A DNA stretch of 64,000 bases from Clostridium kluyveri (GCF_001902295.1 NZ_CP018335.1:2790001-2854000); one strand, 5' to 3'. Numbered from the stretch's first letter, positions 26,597 through 36,180 are shown. Numbers and translations are program-made. Notes: a model not told the origin generated them from the letters alone.

Positions 26597-26703
26597 AATC
26601 CATACCTTTCCATATTACTACTATTACTATTGTATGAAACCTTTTATCTTAATTTGATAATATATATAAAATTATTCCTTAAACTAAAAACAAAACTTAA
26701 CAT

Positions 26704-26744
26704 TTGGTACTTTTCCTTGACATAGTACCAAGGTTTACCTTTGG
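26704..26744 (+). promoter_or_regulatory. MerR-like operator/promoter remnant
   Basis: TTGGTACT and AGTACCAA form an 8-bp inverted repeat around a perfect TTGACA (26717-26722), and a second dyad CCAAGG-TTTA-CCTTTGG overlaps the spacer. This resembles MerR-family operators, but no gene follows in the plus direction, so it may be an orphan. Confidence 0.35.
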
Positions 26745-26793
26745 GACGAGTATACGGAAGGATGTGGATACTTGCCTAAAGAAAGTATATAAT

Positions 26794-28029
26794 TTACATA
26801 TTTACATGTGTACCCTTATACAAAACCGGTATTGCAGCTGCTATAAGGATCATCCCCATAAAAGCGGGTGCGGCATGATCAAGGGACACATAGATTTGCC
26901 CTCCAATGATCGGACCAATCATTCTTGCTAAAGCCTGAATCGATTGGCTGCCTCCTTGAATCCTTCCTTGTTCACTGGAATTGACAGACTTGGAGAGCAT
27001 CCCATTGAATGAAGGCCCAAAGATCGAATCACCAAAACCAAATATAAACATTCCAGCGATAAGAAGAGGATAGAATGAGAACAAAGCCGATGCTGCAATC
27101 AGACTGTAGCCTATAATCTCCGAAACCATTCCCAGAATGGCTATCTGTTTATCATGAAGTTTCAGCAAAAGCTTTGGCATGATGAAACCTTGTGAAATAA
27201 TATCTTGGAAGCCCATGATTGAAAACATAAGTCCGATTAGGGCAGGCTTCCAACTGAAAGTATCCATTGTAAATTGTGAAAAAACTGCCTGTAAAGATCC
27301 GTTGGGTATCCAAAGTAAGAATGCTGAGATAAGCAGTCTTTTTAAGTTTTTCATGGAAAGTATGTTTGCAAGCTGTATAAATGGATTCAGTCTTACAAAG
27401 GTAATCTCTTTCAGTCTATTATTCTTGTCAAGGCTCTCAGGCATAAAAAAGAATCCATAAACAACATTCAATAAAGTTATGATTGCTCCAAAATACATGG
27501 GTACAGAATAACCAAACTTGGCAAGTAATCCGCCTAAAGTTGGGCCAATGACGGTGCCTACACCTACAACCGCACTCACCCATCCAAAGTATTTGGTTCT
27601 CTGTTCTGGAGGAATGATGTCTGCAAAATATGCGAAGATAGTGCTTATGTTCCCGCCTGTTATACCTTCTATTATGCGCCCAGCAAATAGTACCCATAAA
27701 GCTCCTCCTATGCCAAAGACTAAGTACCCGATTGCGGAGCCCAAAAGGCATACTAAGAGTACTGGGCGACGGCCATATTTGTCGCTCAAAGCTCCAAGTA
27801 CGGGGGCCGCAAAAAACACGCAGACTGCATAAACAGAAGTCAGCAGCGTAACAACTATAGCTTGTTCTCCCGGATTGCTTGTATAAGGCTTCACTAAGAA
27901 TGGGACGACAGGTGCTATGATACTTAAGCCTATTCCGCAAAGAAACACAGACATAAGACCGAATATCAAAGCCTTTTTATCTATGGTTTGTTCTGTGTTC
28001 TGTTCATTGTGTGATCTAAATTTGAACAC
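26794..28029 (-). CDS. MFS transporter, TetA/12-helix drug:proton antiporter type
   Basis: A 411-residue protein with about 12 helices: LGALSDKYGRRPVLL (motif A), RIIEGITGGN and VGVGTVIGPTLGGLL (motif C, antiporter). It begins with GTG 28029 eight nt after GGGAG. A good TTGACA-17-TACGAT promoter lies about 50-80 bp upstream. The MarR gene just upstream is the probable regulator. It may exports tetracycline-like or other drugs; the substrate is not clear. Codon use and GC are slightly higher than neighbours, which suggests transfer. Confidence 0.92.
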   Translation of the reverse strand: MFKFRSHNEQNTEQTIDKKALIFGLMSVFLCGIGLSIIAPVVPFLVKPYTSNPGEQAIVVTLLTSVYAVCVFFAAPVLGALSDKYGRRPVLLVCLLGSAIGYLVFGIGGALWVLFAGRIIEGITGGNISTIFAYFADIIPPEQRTKYFGWVSAVVGVGTVIGPTLGGLLAKFGYSVPMYFGAIITLLNVVYGFFFMPESLDKNNRLKEITFVRLNPFIQLANILSMKNLKRLLISAFLLWIPNGSLQAVFSQFTMDTFSWKPALIGLMFSIMGFQDIISQGFIMPKLLLKLHDKQIAILGMVSEIIGYSLIAASALFSFYPLLIAGMFIFGFGDSIFGPSFNGMLSKSVNSSEQGRIQGGSQSIQALARMIGPIIGGQIYVSLDHAAPAFMGMILIAAAIPVLYKGTHVNM

Positions 28030-28079
28030 TAAAATTCTCCCTTCAAAAGTTATGTTTTTGCTTCCTCGGAATCATATTT

Positions 28080-28108
28080 ATCGTATCATCATTTTACTTC
28101 CTTGTCAA
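28080..28108 (-). promoter_or_regulatory. Sigma-A promoter of the TetA-like gene
   Basis: On the minus strand TTGACA (28108-28103), 17-bp spacer, TACGAT (28085-28080). This gives the exporter its own promoter apart from marR. Confidence 0.65.
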
Positions 28109-28129
28109 CAAAATAATAGCAATAAAAAT

Positions 28130-28158
28130 GCAGCCTGTTCTCAATAGAGCTTGGCTGC
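28130..28158 (-). terminator. Hairpin after marR
   Basis: GCAGCC and GGCTGC form a 6-bp stem followed by ATTTTT on the minus strand, 27 bp after the marR stop. Confidence 0.55.
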
Positions 28159-28185
28159 CTGTGGTTTTATTTTCATTATTCAAAT

Positions 28186-28659
28186 TTATTCTGACTTAAT
28201 ATCTACACCCAGTTTCTTTATTTCTGCATCCAAATGCCTACTATACTTTTCCACGAAGCTAAGCATACTGTCAAATTGTTCCTCGGTTACTTGCTCAAAT
28301 ACGGCTTTATCCCGCTCTTGAAACTCTTTGTGCAATTCCTCATGGACTTTATAAATTCTTTGTCCTTGTTCAGTAAGCCGGAAATAGATTTCTTTCTTAT
28401 TATCTAGCTTCTGATAGCTTTTAATGATACCCTTTCTTATGAGCTTCTTAGTTAGCTTACTTATGGCACCGGTAGTCATATAAAAGGACTCTGCAAGTTT
28501 TGTCACGTTGGAATCTACATTTCTTCCAATGTATTCGATGCAATGTACTTCAGAAGACTTATAACCCTTAAGACTATCTTCCATTTTAAACTTATTAAGC
28601 CGAACCAACTTGTTTAATAAGTCCCTGAAACCCATTATGACCTGTTCTTCTTTTTTCAT
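28186..28659 (-). CDS. MarR family transcriptional regulator
   Basis: A 157-residue winged-helix regulator (VTKLAESFYMTTGAISKLTKKLIRKGIIKSY region and DNKKEIYFRLTEQG wing), with the usual helical dimerisation ends. It starts at ATG 28659 behind GGAGGAC. It lies upstream of the TetA-like exporter and probably represses both genes. Its promoter is listed separately. Confidence 0.9.
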   Translation of the reverse strand: MKKEEQVIMGFRDLLNKLVRLNKFKMEDSLKGYKSSEVHCIEYIGRNVDSNVTKLAESFYMTTGAISKLTKKLIRKGIIKSYQKLDNKKEIYFRLTEQGQRIYKVHEELHKEFQERDKAVFEQVTEEQFDSMLSFVEKYSRHLDAEIKKLGVDIKSE

Positions 28660-28692
28660 GACCTGTCCTCCACTCGTTGGTATATTAACAAT

Positions 28693-28721
28693 ATTATATT
28701 AAATCTTTGTTTCTATTTCAA
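28693..28721 (-). promoter_or_regulatory. Sigma-A promoter of marR with repeated AATATTGTT
   Basis: On the minus strand TTGAAA (28721-28716), 17-bp spacer, TATAAT (28698-28693). The sequence AATATTGTT occurs twice, at the -35 and just after the -10, and could be the MarR binding site. Confidence 0.6.
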
Positions 28722-28860
28722 CAATATTAAAATAATTATTTTAGGAATCGAGCTATACGTGAAAAAAGAGAGCCAAAAGCATCTAAGTACTGAGTAAATA
28801 AACGCTAGTTATCATCTGATAATAATTGATTAAATAAACCAATCCACTAAACGGCAAGCG

Positions 28861-28951
28861 GTGCAAGTGTCAAGACACTTGCACAAGACTGTAGACTTAA
28901 GTCTGACTAAGACTTTGTCTGAAGTCTGAAACTGTAACATTACTTACAGTT
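28861..28951. repeat. Cluster of inverted repeats downstream of preA
   Basis: Three hairpins lie in a row: GTGCAAGTGTC with its exact complement (28861-28884), palindrome AGACTTAAGTCT (28893-28904) plus AGAC-TTT-GTCT (28910-28920), and AACTGTAA ... TTACAGTT (28930-28951). They end the pyrimidine operon on one side and the MarR promoter on the other; none has a clean T-run. The rest of the 304-bp gap 28660-28963 holds only the marR promoter. Confidence 0.6.
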
Positions 28952-28963
28952 TGTTTCTTTAAA

Positions 28964-30169
28964 TCAAATAATTTTTTTAATCTTCTCCCCAGATACTATA
29001 TCCTCTACTGGACATATGTTTAGACACAGATGACACCCTGCACATTTATTTTTTAATAATGAAGGTTTCCTATTTTCATAGTCCCACTTTATGGCCTGAT
29101 GGCCTCCATCATAACAAGATATATAGCATCTGCCGCAGCCTACACAGTTGTGATATGTAAACTCTGGATACACTACATAACTTCTGTCCAGTTTATCTGC
29201 TGGAACTACATTTTTGAGTGCAAAACCCACTAAGTCTTCTAACACATTAAATCCTTTTTCCTCCATGTAGTAAGATAATCCGCTGATTAAATCTTTTATT
29301 ATCCTGTACCCATACTGCATAATTGCCGTAGTGACCTGAATATTTGAAGCTCCCAAAAGCATAAATTCTACTGCATCTTCCCAAGTTTCAATTCCACCCA
29401 TGCCACTTATAGGAATGCCTTTTAATTTAGAACTTTTAGCCAAATCCTGTATAAATCTAAGAGCTATAGGTTTTATGGCTTTCCCTGAATATCCAGATAC
29501 TGATGATTTTCCCCCTATTATAGGATAAGGTGAAAATTTATTTAAATCTACCCTGGTTATACTCTTTATTGTATTGATAGCAGCTATTCCATCAGCTCCA
29601 CCCCGTATGGAAGCAGCTGCAGGTACTACCATATCTGAAAGATTAGGTGTCATCTTGGCAAGTATAGGTAAGGAGCTTCCCTTTCTCACTGCCCTGCAGT
29701 AATTTTCCACAAGTTCAGGGCTCTGCCCTACATCCGCCCCCATGGACTGTGAAGACATTTGGGGACAGGAAAAATTGCATTCAATTATATCCGCTCCTAT
29801 TTGGGTAACCATCTCCGCCAATTTGGTCCACTCTTCTTCAGTTTCTCCCATAATGGATGCGACTAAAATTTTTTGGGGATATTTTTGTTTTAATTTTCTC
29901 ATATGTTCCAGATTCTCTTCTAGGGGATGGTCTGAAATCTGCTCTAAATTTCTAAAGCCTACAAAAGGTACATTTTCTTTACCTATTACATCAAATCTTG
30001 GAGATACTTCATTTGGAATATAAAATCCAATAGTTTTAAATACTACACCTGCCCATCCCATATCCAGTGCCTTGGAACACATTTCAAAATTATTGCCTAC
30101 CACAGAAGAGGACAAAAAAAATGGATTTTCACATTCTATACCACAAAATTCTATTGAAAGATCTTTCAT
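28964..30169 (-). CDS. preA: Dihydropyrimidine dehydrogenase PreA-type subunit
   Basis: A 401-residue protein. Residues 1-about 320 are an FMN-binding DHOD-like barrel, with the active-site Cys in ECNFSCPQ and GISGMGGIETWEDAVEF-type phosphate binding. The C-terminus carries two 4Fe-4S motifs (CVGCGRCYISC and CAGCHLCLNIC). This is the catalytic subunit that reduces uracil/thymine to the dihydro form in known NAD-dependent enzymes. Its ATG follows the stop of the PreT-like gene without a gap. It is the last gene of the operon. Confidence 0.93.
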   Translation of the reverse strand: MKDLSIEFCGIECENPFFLSSSVVGNNFEMCSKALDMGWAGVVFKTIGFYIPNEVSPRFDVIGKENVPFVGFRNLEQISDHPLEENLEHMRKLKQKYPQKILVASIMGETEEEWTKLAEMVTQIGADIIECNFSCPQMSSQSMGADVGQSPELVENYCRAVRKGSSLPILAKMTPNLSDMVVPAAASIRGGADGIAAINTIKSITRVDLNKFSPYPIIGGKSSVSGYSGKAIKPIALRFIQDLAKSSKLKGIPISGMGGIETWEDAVEFMLLGASNIQVTTAIMQYGYRIIKDLISGLSYYMEEKGFNVLEDLVGFALKNVVPADKLDRSYVVYPEFTYHNCVGCGRCYISCYDGGHQAIKWDYENRKPSLLKNKCAGCHLCLNICPVEDIVSGEKIKKII

Positions 30170-30493
30170 TTATTTAACCCCCTCCAGTTTTGAATGCTTT
30201 TTATATAAAAATTCATGTACCATCTTTATTTTTATAGGTCTATCAATCTTGCCTCTTATACAGTTTCTCTGACAATACATCTTATTATTACAGGCCACAC
30301 CACATTCTCCCGCCCTATTCAAGTCTTCCATAGTCTTATAATAAGCTCCCTTATAATTTTTAAATCTTAAAGACATTATAATATCTGATGGAGCCTTTTT
30401 ACCTGGACATGCTTTACTACAGGGTGGATCATAACATAAAAGGCATCTTGCCACTTCTTCTATTATCTGTTTGAATTTTATATTACCTTCCAT
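30170..30493 (-). CDS. Minimal PreT-like Fe-S protein (no FAD/NADH domain)
   Basis: A 107-residue protein matching only the N-terminal double 4Fe-4S domain of PreT/glutamate synthase small subunit: CLLCYDPPCSKACP and ECGVACNNKMYCQRNCI. Normal PreT is about 410 residues with FAD and NAD(P) domains; these are absent and no frame for them follows, since preA starts at once. It starts after an AGGAGG site. I infer it passes electrons to PreA from another donor, such as ferredoxin. Confidence 0.85.
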   Translation of the reverse strand: MEGNIKFKQIIEEVARCLLCYDPPCSKACPGKKAPSDIIMSLRFKNYKGAYYKTMEDLNRAGECGVACNNKMYCQRNCIRGKIDRPIKIKMVHEFLYKKHSKLEGVK

Positions 30494-30518
30494 TTAAAAG
30501 CCTCCTATCTACATTAAA

Positions 30519-31886
30519 CTATATTCTCCTCTTCCTCTTTAAAAATTTTCCCCAGCCAGGTTCTCCTAAAAATTCTCCATCTTTAAATACCAGCCTTCCC
30601 CTTGAAAAAGTCATAACAGGATATCCTTTCAATTTCACTCCCTCCCATATGGTATGATCCACATCTGAATGCATATTCTCTTTGGAAATAGTAAAATCCT
30701 TATGTGGATCATATACAACAATATCCGCATCTGAGCCCACTGTAATACTGCCTTTTTCAGGAAAGCATCCATATATTCTAGCAGGATTTGTAGAACATAC
30801 TTCTACTACCTTATTAAAAGAGAGTCTTCCTTTATTAGCTTCACTTAACATGTAGGGATACATATTTTCTATACCCATACATCCATTTGGTATCTTAGTG
30901 AAATCGTCCTTTCCCCAATCCTTTTCATAGGATTGAAATGGGCAGTGATCTGTAGCTATAGTTGCAATATCTCCAGTTTTTATACCCTGCCATAGGGCAT
31001 CTTGGCTTTCCTTTCCCTTTATTGGAGGAGAACATACAAAATTTCTCCCATCTTCCCTTTTATAAACTTGATTGGTAAAATATAAATATTGAGGACAGGT
31101 TTCTGCATATATTTCATATCCTTCATCCCTGGCCTTTTTAACTTCTTCCATCCCTTCCTTATTCGCAAGATGAACTATATATAAAGGAGCATTTAATGCC
31201 TTAGCCCAGTGCATTGCCCTTTTATCTGCTTCCGCTTCTACAAATTCTGGTCTTGAAAGATAGTGATACCAGGGAGAAGTTTTTCCCTCTTTTAAAAATT
31301 GCTCCGTCCTTATATCTATTAAATCAGGATTTTCTGCATGAACTGCTATAATGGCACCTACCTCTTTGGACTTTTCAAGCATCTGACACAGTACTCCATC
31401 ATCTGCCATCAGCCCTTCCTTTTTATATACCATAAATACTTTAAAACTGGGTATTCCATAATCTACACAAGTTTTTAATTCCTCTAAAATTTCTGGTCTC
31501 AAGTCCGACACCACCAGATGAAAAGCATAATCAACACAAGCTGCAGGTGCACATAATTCATCCCTTTCTTTGGCAGTTTGAATTAATCCATACCCCTTTT
31601 TCTGAAGTGCAAAATCAAAAACTGTGGTTGTTCCGCCGCAGGCAGCAGCTCTTGTACCTGCTTCATATCCATCTGCTGATACCGTCCCTCCAAAGGGCAT
31701 TTCAAGGTGAGTGTGAGCATCTATAGCACCTGGAAGTACATACTTTCCTTCTACATCAACTATTTTGGCATTTATATCTTCGAGCTGGCTGGCCACAGCT
31801 GCAATTTTTCCGTTTTTTATTCCTATGTCTGCCCTATAGGTATCTGATGCCGTTATTATAATACCATTTTTTATAATCGTATCCAT
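30519..31886 (-). CDS. hydA: Dihydropyrimidinase (D-hydantoinase)
   Basis: A 455-residue cyclic amidohydrolase. It has DAHTHLEMPF (metal His pair), the FKVFMVYKKEG lysine to be carbamylated, AVHAEN, YIVHLAN and ATDHCPF, all dinuclear Zn ligands of the family. Length is right for the D-hydantoinase/dihydropyrimidinase clade. It opens the ring of dihydrouracil/dihydrothymine to the N-carbamoyl amino acid. An AGAGGTG site precedes the ATG. It lies between the permease and the PreT-like gene. Confidence 0.93.
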   Translation of the reverse strand: MDTIIKNGIIITASDTYRADIGIKNGKIAAVASQLEDINAKIVDVEGKYVLPGAIDAHTHLEMPFGGTVSADGYEAGTRAAACGGTTTVFDFALQKKGYGLIQTAKERDELCAPAACVDYAFHLVVSDLRPEILEELKTCVDYGIPSFKVFMVYKKEGLMADDGVLCQMLEKSKEVGAIIAVHAENPDLIDIRTEQFLKEGKTSPWYHYLSRPEFVEAEADKRAMHWAKALNAPLYIVHLANKEGMEEVKKARDEGYEIYAETCPQYLYFTNQVYKREDGRNFVCSPPIKGKESQDALWQGIKTGDIATIATDHCPFQSYEKDWGKDDFTKIPNGCMGIENMYPYMLSEANKGRLSFNKVVEVCSTNPARIYGCFPEKGSITVGSDADIVVYDPHKDFTISKENMHSDVDHTIWEGVKLKGYPVMTFSRGRLVFKDGEFLGEPGWGKFLKRKRRI

Positions 31887-31915
31887 TTACTTATCACCTC
31901 TCTATTAATCTGAAC

Positions 31916-33415
31916 CTAAGAATTACTTGATTCATTTGCAAGTCCTGCAGCTGACTCTGGCTCCTTTGAAGAAGCGCTTAATAAATAGTAAATCACAAAA
32001 GATACTGCAAAACCTACGAACCAGGCATAATTAGCCAATCCGCTTAAACTTGGAATTATCTTGCCTATAAGGGCTGCAAATATGCCTACAATCAGTGAAA
32101 TAACAGCCTTTAAGTTAAAACCTTTGTTATAAGTATATTTCCCTTTTGTTAGATATAGATCCTTAAGAACTAAATTTTTCTTTTTTATAATCCAATAATC
32201 ACAAATAATTATTGCTGCTACAGGTCCAAGAATTCCAGAATAAGTTCCAAGCCAAGCATATATATATCCACTAGGATCAGACAGTAGTTTCCATGGCATT
32301 ATAAGTATTCCAATAATACCTGTAATAAGACTTCCCATTTTAAAGCTTATGTGTTTAGGCGCCATATTTGAAAAATCATTTGCCGGAGAGACAATATTTG
32401 CCGCTATATTAACAGAGAGAGAAGCCACCACTATTCCGAAAAATCCAATTAATAATGCTATAGGATTAGTAAATTTGGCTATTATATCTACCGGATCCCA
32501 CATGGCTTTACCATATATAACTACGGTAGCAGAAGTTATTATTATACCCATTGCGGAAAATATAGTCATAGTTATAGGAAGCCCTAAAGACTGTCCCACC
32601 ATTTGCTCTTTTTGTCCTTTTGCAAATCTTGTAAAATCAGGTATGTTCAATGAAAGAGTAGCCCAAAATCCTACCATACTGGTAAGTGCTGCAGGAAATA
32701 CCTTCATAAAATCACCCATATTTTTCAGCTTACTTTCCTCACTTAAAAGAGGTCCAAAGCCATGTGCAGAGCTAACTGCCCAAATTACCAAAAATACGGC
32801 TAAGACTATTACTGCCGGTGCAGCCCAATTTTCAAATTTTTTAAGCTGTTCCATTCCTTTGAATATAATAAACATCTGTATGCCCCAGAATATCATAAAT
32901 GTTATAGCCGCAGGCAAGCTCAATCCCGCTATTTGAAAGCTTCCGCCCAGAGTTTCCCATCCTGGAATTACAGCAGAAAATAATACATTCAACGCACTTC
33001 CACCTATATAAGTATTGATTCCGAACCATCCACAGGCTACAATAGCTCTGAGTACTGCAGGTATATTGGCACCAAATACTCCAAAAGCCGCTCTGGAGAA
33101 AACAGGAAAATTTATTCCATATTTAGTTCCAGGATGAGCATTTAATAAAATAGGTATTAAAACTATAAGATTCCCAAGAGTAATGGTAAATAAAGCCTGA
33201 TTCCAATTCATTCCCAGTGATATTAAACTCCCTGCCAGCATATAGGTAGGTATGCAGTGGGCCATTCCAATCCAAAGTGCAGTAAAATTATAAGTATTCC
33301 AGGTTCTCTCTTTAACAGGTACAGGGGCATTATCATCATTATATAATTTACTTTCTGTAACATTTATATCTGATTTATCTAACTCATATATTTCTTTTTC
33401 TCTGAGTTGTTCCAT
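31916..33415 (-). CDS. NCS1-family nucleobase:cation symporter
   Basis: A 499-residue protein with about 12 helices and the NCS1 hallmarks: WNTYNFTALWIGMAHCIPTY at the start and LSLNIPDFTRFAKGQ plus VSLSVNIAANIVSPANDF in the core. Members carry uracil, cytosine, allantoin, hydantoin or thiamine. In this operon, uracil/thymine or dihydropyrimidine uptake is most likely. Confidence 0.92.
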   Translation of the reverse strand: MEQLREKEIYELDKSDINVTESKLYNDDNAPVPVKERTWNTYNFTALWIGMAHCIPTYMLAGSLISLGMNWNQALFTITLGNLIVLIPILLNAHPGTKYGINFPVFSRAAFGVFGANIPAVLRAIVACGWFGINTYIGGSALNVLFSAVIPGWETLGGSFQIAGLSLPAAITFMIFWGIQMFIIFKGMEQLKKFENWAAPAVIVLAVFLVIWAVSSAHGFGPLLSEESKLKNMGDFMKVFPAALTSMVGFWATLSLNIPDFTRFAKGQKEQMVGQSLGLPITMTIFSAMGIIITSATVVIYGKAMWDPVDIIAKFTNPIALLIGFFGIVVASLSVNIAANIVSPANDFSNMAPKHISFKMGSLITGIIGILIMPWKLLSDPSGYIYAWLGTYSGILGPVAAIIICDYWIIKKKNLVLKDLYLTKGKYTYNKGFNLKAVISLIVGIFAALIGKIIPSLSGLANYAWFVGFAVSFVIYYLLSASSKEPESAAGLANESSNS

Positions 33416-33454
33416 AATAATCCCTTCTTTCTTTTAATAAACAAATATATTGTT

Positions 33455-34696
33455 TTACATCTTATCTATATCTAATATAGTCTGAAGCAATACATTAGTC
33501 CCTTTTACACAATTATCAAGAGGAGTTTTTTCTATTTCACAATGGCTGTGTCCACCAATACTTGGAACAAATATCATAGTTACAGGCAGCATATCAGCTG
33601 CAAACTGGGCATCATGTCCAGGTCCACTGTACATTCTCATATTGGAGTATCCATAAAGATCTGCATTCTTTTCAACTAAATTCACTAATTCTTTATTAAA
33701 GCTGACAGTTTTACGTGCCCACAATTCCTTGTAGTTAACTTTACAACCTGCAAGTTCACAGGGAATGTTCTTAATGATTTTAACTACCTTCTCTACTACT
33801 TTTGGATCTTGGTGCCTTGCATCCAAAGTAAATTTAACATGCTCTGGTATAATTGTGTGCACATTGGGTGAACAGTTAATTCTGCCAGTAGTATAAACTA
33901 GCTTATCATCAAGTTTGTCAAGTTCTCTGTGAAGATACAAAATGGCCTCAGAGGCAGCTAAAAGGGCATCTTTTCTCATTTTTTGTGGGACAGTTCCTGC
34001 ATGTCCAGCCTGACCTGTAAATTCAAATTCATAGTTGACCATTCCAACAACACCTTCTACCACACCAATGTCCTTTTTTGAGGCCTCAAGTACTGGTCCC
34101 TGCTCAATATGCAGCTCAAGAAGAGCTTTATAATCCTTAGGATTTATCCTATTCTTTTCATCACCTTTATATCCGCTTGCATCCAAGGCTTCTCCAAAAG
34201 TTATACCTTCTGTATCTTTTGATGCCAGCATCTTTGCCTTATCAAACTTACCAGTAACAACACCTGATGACATCATGGCAGGATCAAAACGTGCTCCTTC
34301 TTCATTAGTCCAGATCATAACCGTAATTGGATGACGATGTGGAATATTTTCTTTAACTATAGTTTCAACTGCTTCCATTGCAGTTAAAACCCCTAAAATT
34401 CCGTCATAATTTCCGCCCTGTACTACTGAATCACAATGGGATCCCATTGCAATACGTGGAAGATTTTCTGAACCTTTAAAAGTAGCATACATATTTCCCA
34501 TATCATCCGTTATAATTTCTGCCCCTAGTGCTTTCATTCTTTTTGAAAATTCTCCCCTTGCCTGAAGGGCTACCTTCGATAAGGATAGCCTTGTTATACC
34601 GCCCTTTCCAGTATCACCAAATTTACTAAAAGTTACAATTTTATCCTCCATGCCCTCTTTATCACAGGTAATTTTTTTCATTTCTTCTACTTCCAT
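33455..34696 (-). CDS. M20-family N-carbamoyl-amino acid amidohydrolase (beta-ureidopropionase type)
   Basis: A 413-residue di-metal hydrolase with GSHCDSVVQGGNYDG, TNEEGARFDPAMMSSG and LHIEQGPVLE, the conserved ligands of the allantoate deiminase/HyuC/PydC family. Pathway context (dihydropyrimidinase present, no allantoinase seen) makes N-carbamoyl-beta-alanine the likely substrate, giving beta-alanine, CO2 and ammonia. AAAGGAG precedes the ATG. A weak hairpin lies between it and the aminotransferase gene. Confidence 0.88.
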   Translation of the reverse strand: MEVEEMKKITCDKEGMEDKIVTFSKFGDTGKGGITRLSLSKVALQARGEFSKRMKALGAEIITDDMGNMYATFKGSENLPRIAMGSHCDSVVQGGNYDGILGVLTAMEAVETIVKENIPHRHPITVMIWTNEEGARFDPAMMSSGVVTGKFDKAKMLASKDTEGITFGEALDASGYKGDEKNRINPKDYKALLELHIEQGPVLEASKKDIGVVEGVVGMVNYEFEFTGQAGHAGTVPQKMRKDALLAASEAILYLHRELDKLDDKLVYTTGRINCSPNVHTIIPEHVKFTLDARHQDPKVVEKVVKIIKNIPCELAGCKVNYKELWARKTVSFNKELVNLVEKNADLYGYSNMRMYSGPGHDAQFAADMLPVTMIFVPSIGGHSHCEIEKTPLDNCVKGTNVLLQTILDIDKM

Positions 34697-34766
34697 GAAT
34701 AAATCTCCTTTACAAATTCGTTAAATTAGTTTAGAATATAACACGCGATTATTTTTAATTTATAGA

Positions 34767-34792
34767 TGCCTTTGTATATATTTTAAAAGGCA
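34767..34792 (-). terminator. Weak hairpin inside the operon
   Basis: TGCCTTT pairs with AAAGGCA, between the aminotransferase and hydrolase genes. On the minus strand no long T-run follows, so it may reduce rather than stop readthrough, or act as a processing site. Confidence 0.4.
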
Positions 34793-34810
34793 CTTATTTT
34801 TTAATTTTTT

Positions 34811-36169
34811 CTATTTCTCTATATATTCATCTACGAAATCTAATACTTTATCCAAAATATCCACTGCCTCTTCCAATTCTTCCTTCTTAATAATAAGTGG
34901 AGGAGCTACCATTATACAATTTTCATGAGAATAGGTTGAAAATCCTTTTTCCTTTAACATACCTACAATTTTACCCATTATCCCTTCTGGATCCTTTCCA
35001 TAAGGAACTAGTGCTTCTCTTGTATTTTTATTTTTAACCAGCTCTACCGCAGAAAATAGACCTATATATCTAACATCTCCTACACTTGCATGTTTTTGTT
35101 TTATCTGTTCTAGTTTTTGTCCCAAAACAACACCCATTTTTTTAGAATTTTCTATTAAATTTTCTTCTTCATACACTTCTATAGTTGCACATCCTGCAGC
35201 ACATCCCAGTGGATGGGCATTATAAGTAAGTCCACACATAAGCACATTATCATCAAAATATTCACCTATCTTTTTGCTTACAATAACTCCTCCCATAGGC
35301 ACATATCCACAGGTGACACCTTTTGCAAAAGTAATAATATCTGGCTCTACATCCCAATTATTGCAGGCAAACCATTCCCCAGTTCTACCCCATCCGGCCA
35401 TAACTTCATCGCATACCATCATTATTCCAAATTCATCACATAGCTTTCTTATACCTTGAAGATATCCCTTAGGTGGAATAATTACACCATTGCTTCCTGT
35501 TACAGTTTCTAGGAAAATAGCCGCCACAGTTTCGGTTCCCTCATATATTAATTGCTCTTTTAATTTTCCAAGATAATATTCACATGCTTCTTCTTCACTT
35601 TCAAATCTTATACTTTCCCTATAAACATAGGGATCAAAAAATTTAACAAATCCTGGTATACCAGGTTCACAGGTATACCTTCTTGGCTCTCCTGTTAAAT
35701 TTGCAGCTCCAAAACTTGCCCCATGGTAAGAACGGTATCTGGAAAATATTTTAAATCTTCCTGTTACCATTTTAGCTATTTTTATGGCATTTTCATTAGA
35801 ATCTGCCCCACCTAATGTAAAAAATACTTTTCCCATATTTTTAGGAGCTTTTTCTATAACTTTAGCCGCAAGCTTTGACCTTACATCAACTGCATATCCA
35901 GGGCCTATAAAAGGCATTTTATCCGCCTGCTCTTTTATAGCATTTATCACTTTTTTATTTCCATGTCCTATATTTAAATTTACAAGCTGTGAGGACATAT
36001 CAAAATACTTTTTACCTGTACTGTCCCAAAAGTAAATTCCTTCAGCTTTTGTAATTACAAGTGGATCTAATTTTTTTTGTGCACTCCAGGAATGTAAATT
36101 ATACTTTTTATCATATTCTTTTATTTTATTACTTTCTAAACACAATTCCTCATTTTGCAAAATTTCCAT
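34811..36169 (-). CDS. Class III aminotransferase (beta-alanine:2-oxoacid type)
   Basis: A 452-residue PLP enzyme of the omega-aminotransferase fold: GGADSNENAIKIAK, FSRYRSYHGAS, MMVCDEVMAGWGRTG and ITFAKGVTCG, where the Lys carries PLP. In this operon it most likely transfers the amino group of beta-alanine (or 3-aminoisobutyrate) and yields malonate semialdehyde. The specificity is inferred from neighbours. GGGGGAA precedes the start. Confidence 0.88.
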   Translation of the reverse strand: MEILQNEELCLESNKIKEYDKKYNLHSWSAQKKLDPLVITKAEGIYFWDSTGKKYFDMSSQLVNLNIGHGNKKVINAIKEQADKMPFIGPGYAVDVRSKLAAKVIEKAPKNMGKVFFTLGGADSNENAIKIAKMVTGRFKIFSRYRSYHGASFGAANLTGEPRRYTCEPGIPGFVKFFDPYVYRESIRFESEEEACEYYLGKLKEQLIYEGTETVAAIFLETVTGSNGVIIPPKGYLQGIRKLCDEFGIMMVCDEVMAGWGRTGEWFACNNWDVEPDIITFAKGVTCGYVPMGGVIVSKKIGEYFDDNVLMCGLTYNAHPLGCAAGCATIEVYEEENLIENSKKMGVVLGQKLEQIKQKHASVGDVRYIGLFSAVELVKNKNTREALVPYGKDPEGIMGKIVGMLKEKGFSTYSHENCIMVAPPLIIKKEELEEAVDILDKVLDFVDEYIEK

Positions 36170-36180
36170 TTCTATTCCCC

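Noticed and set aside
32349..32936. 195-residue frame on the plus strand opposite the NCS1 gene
   Set aside because: Shadow of a strongly supported membrane protein on the other strand; no ribosome site.
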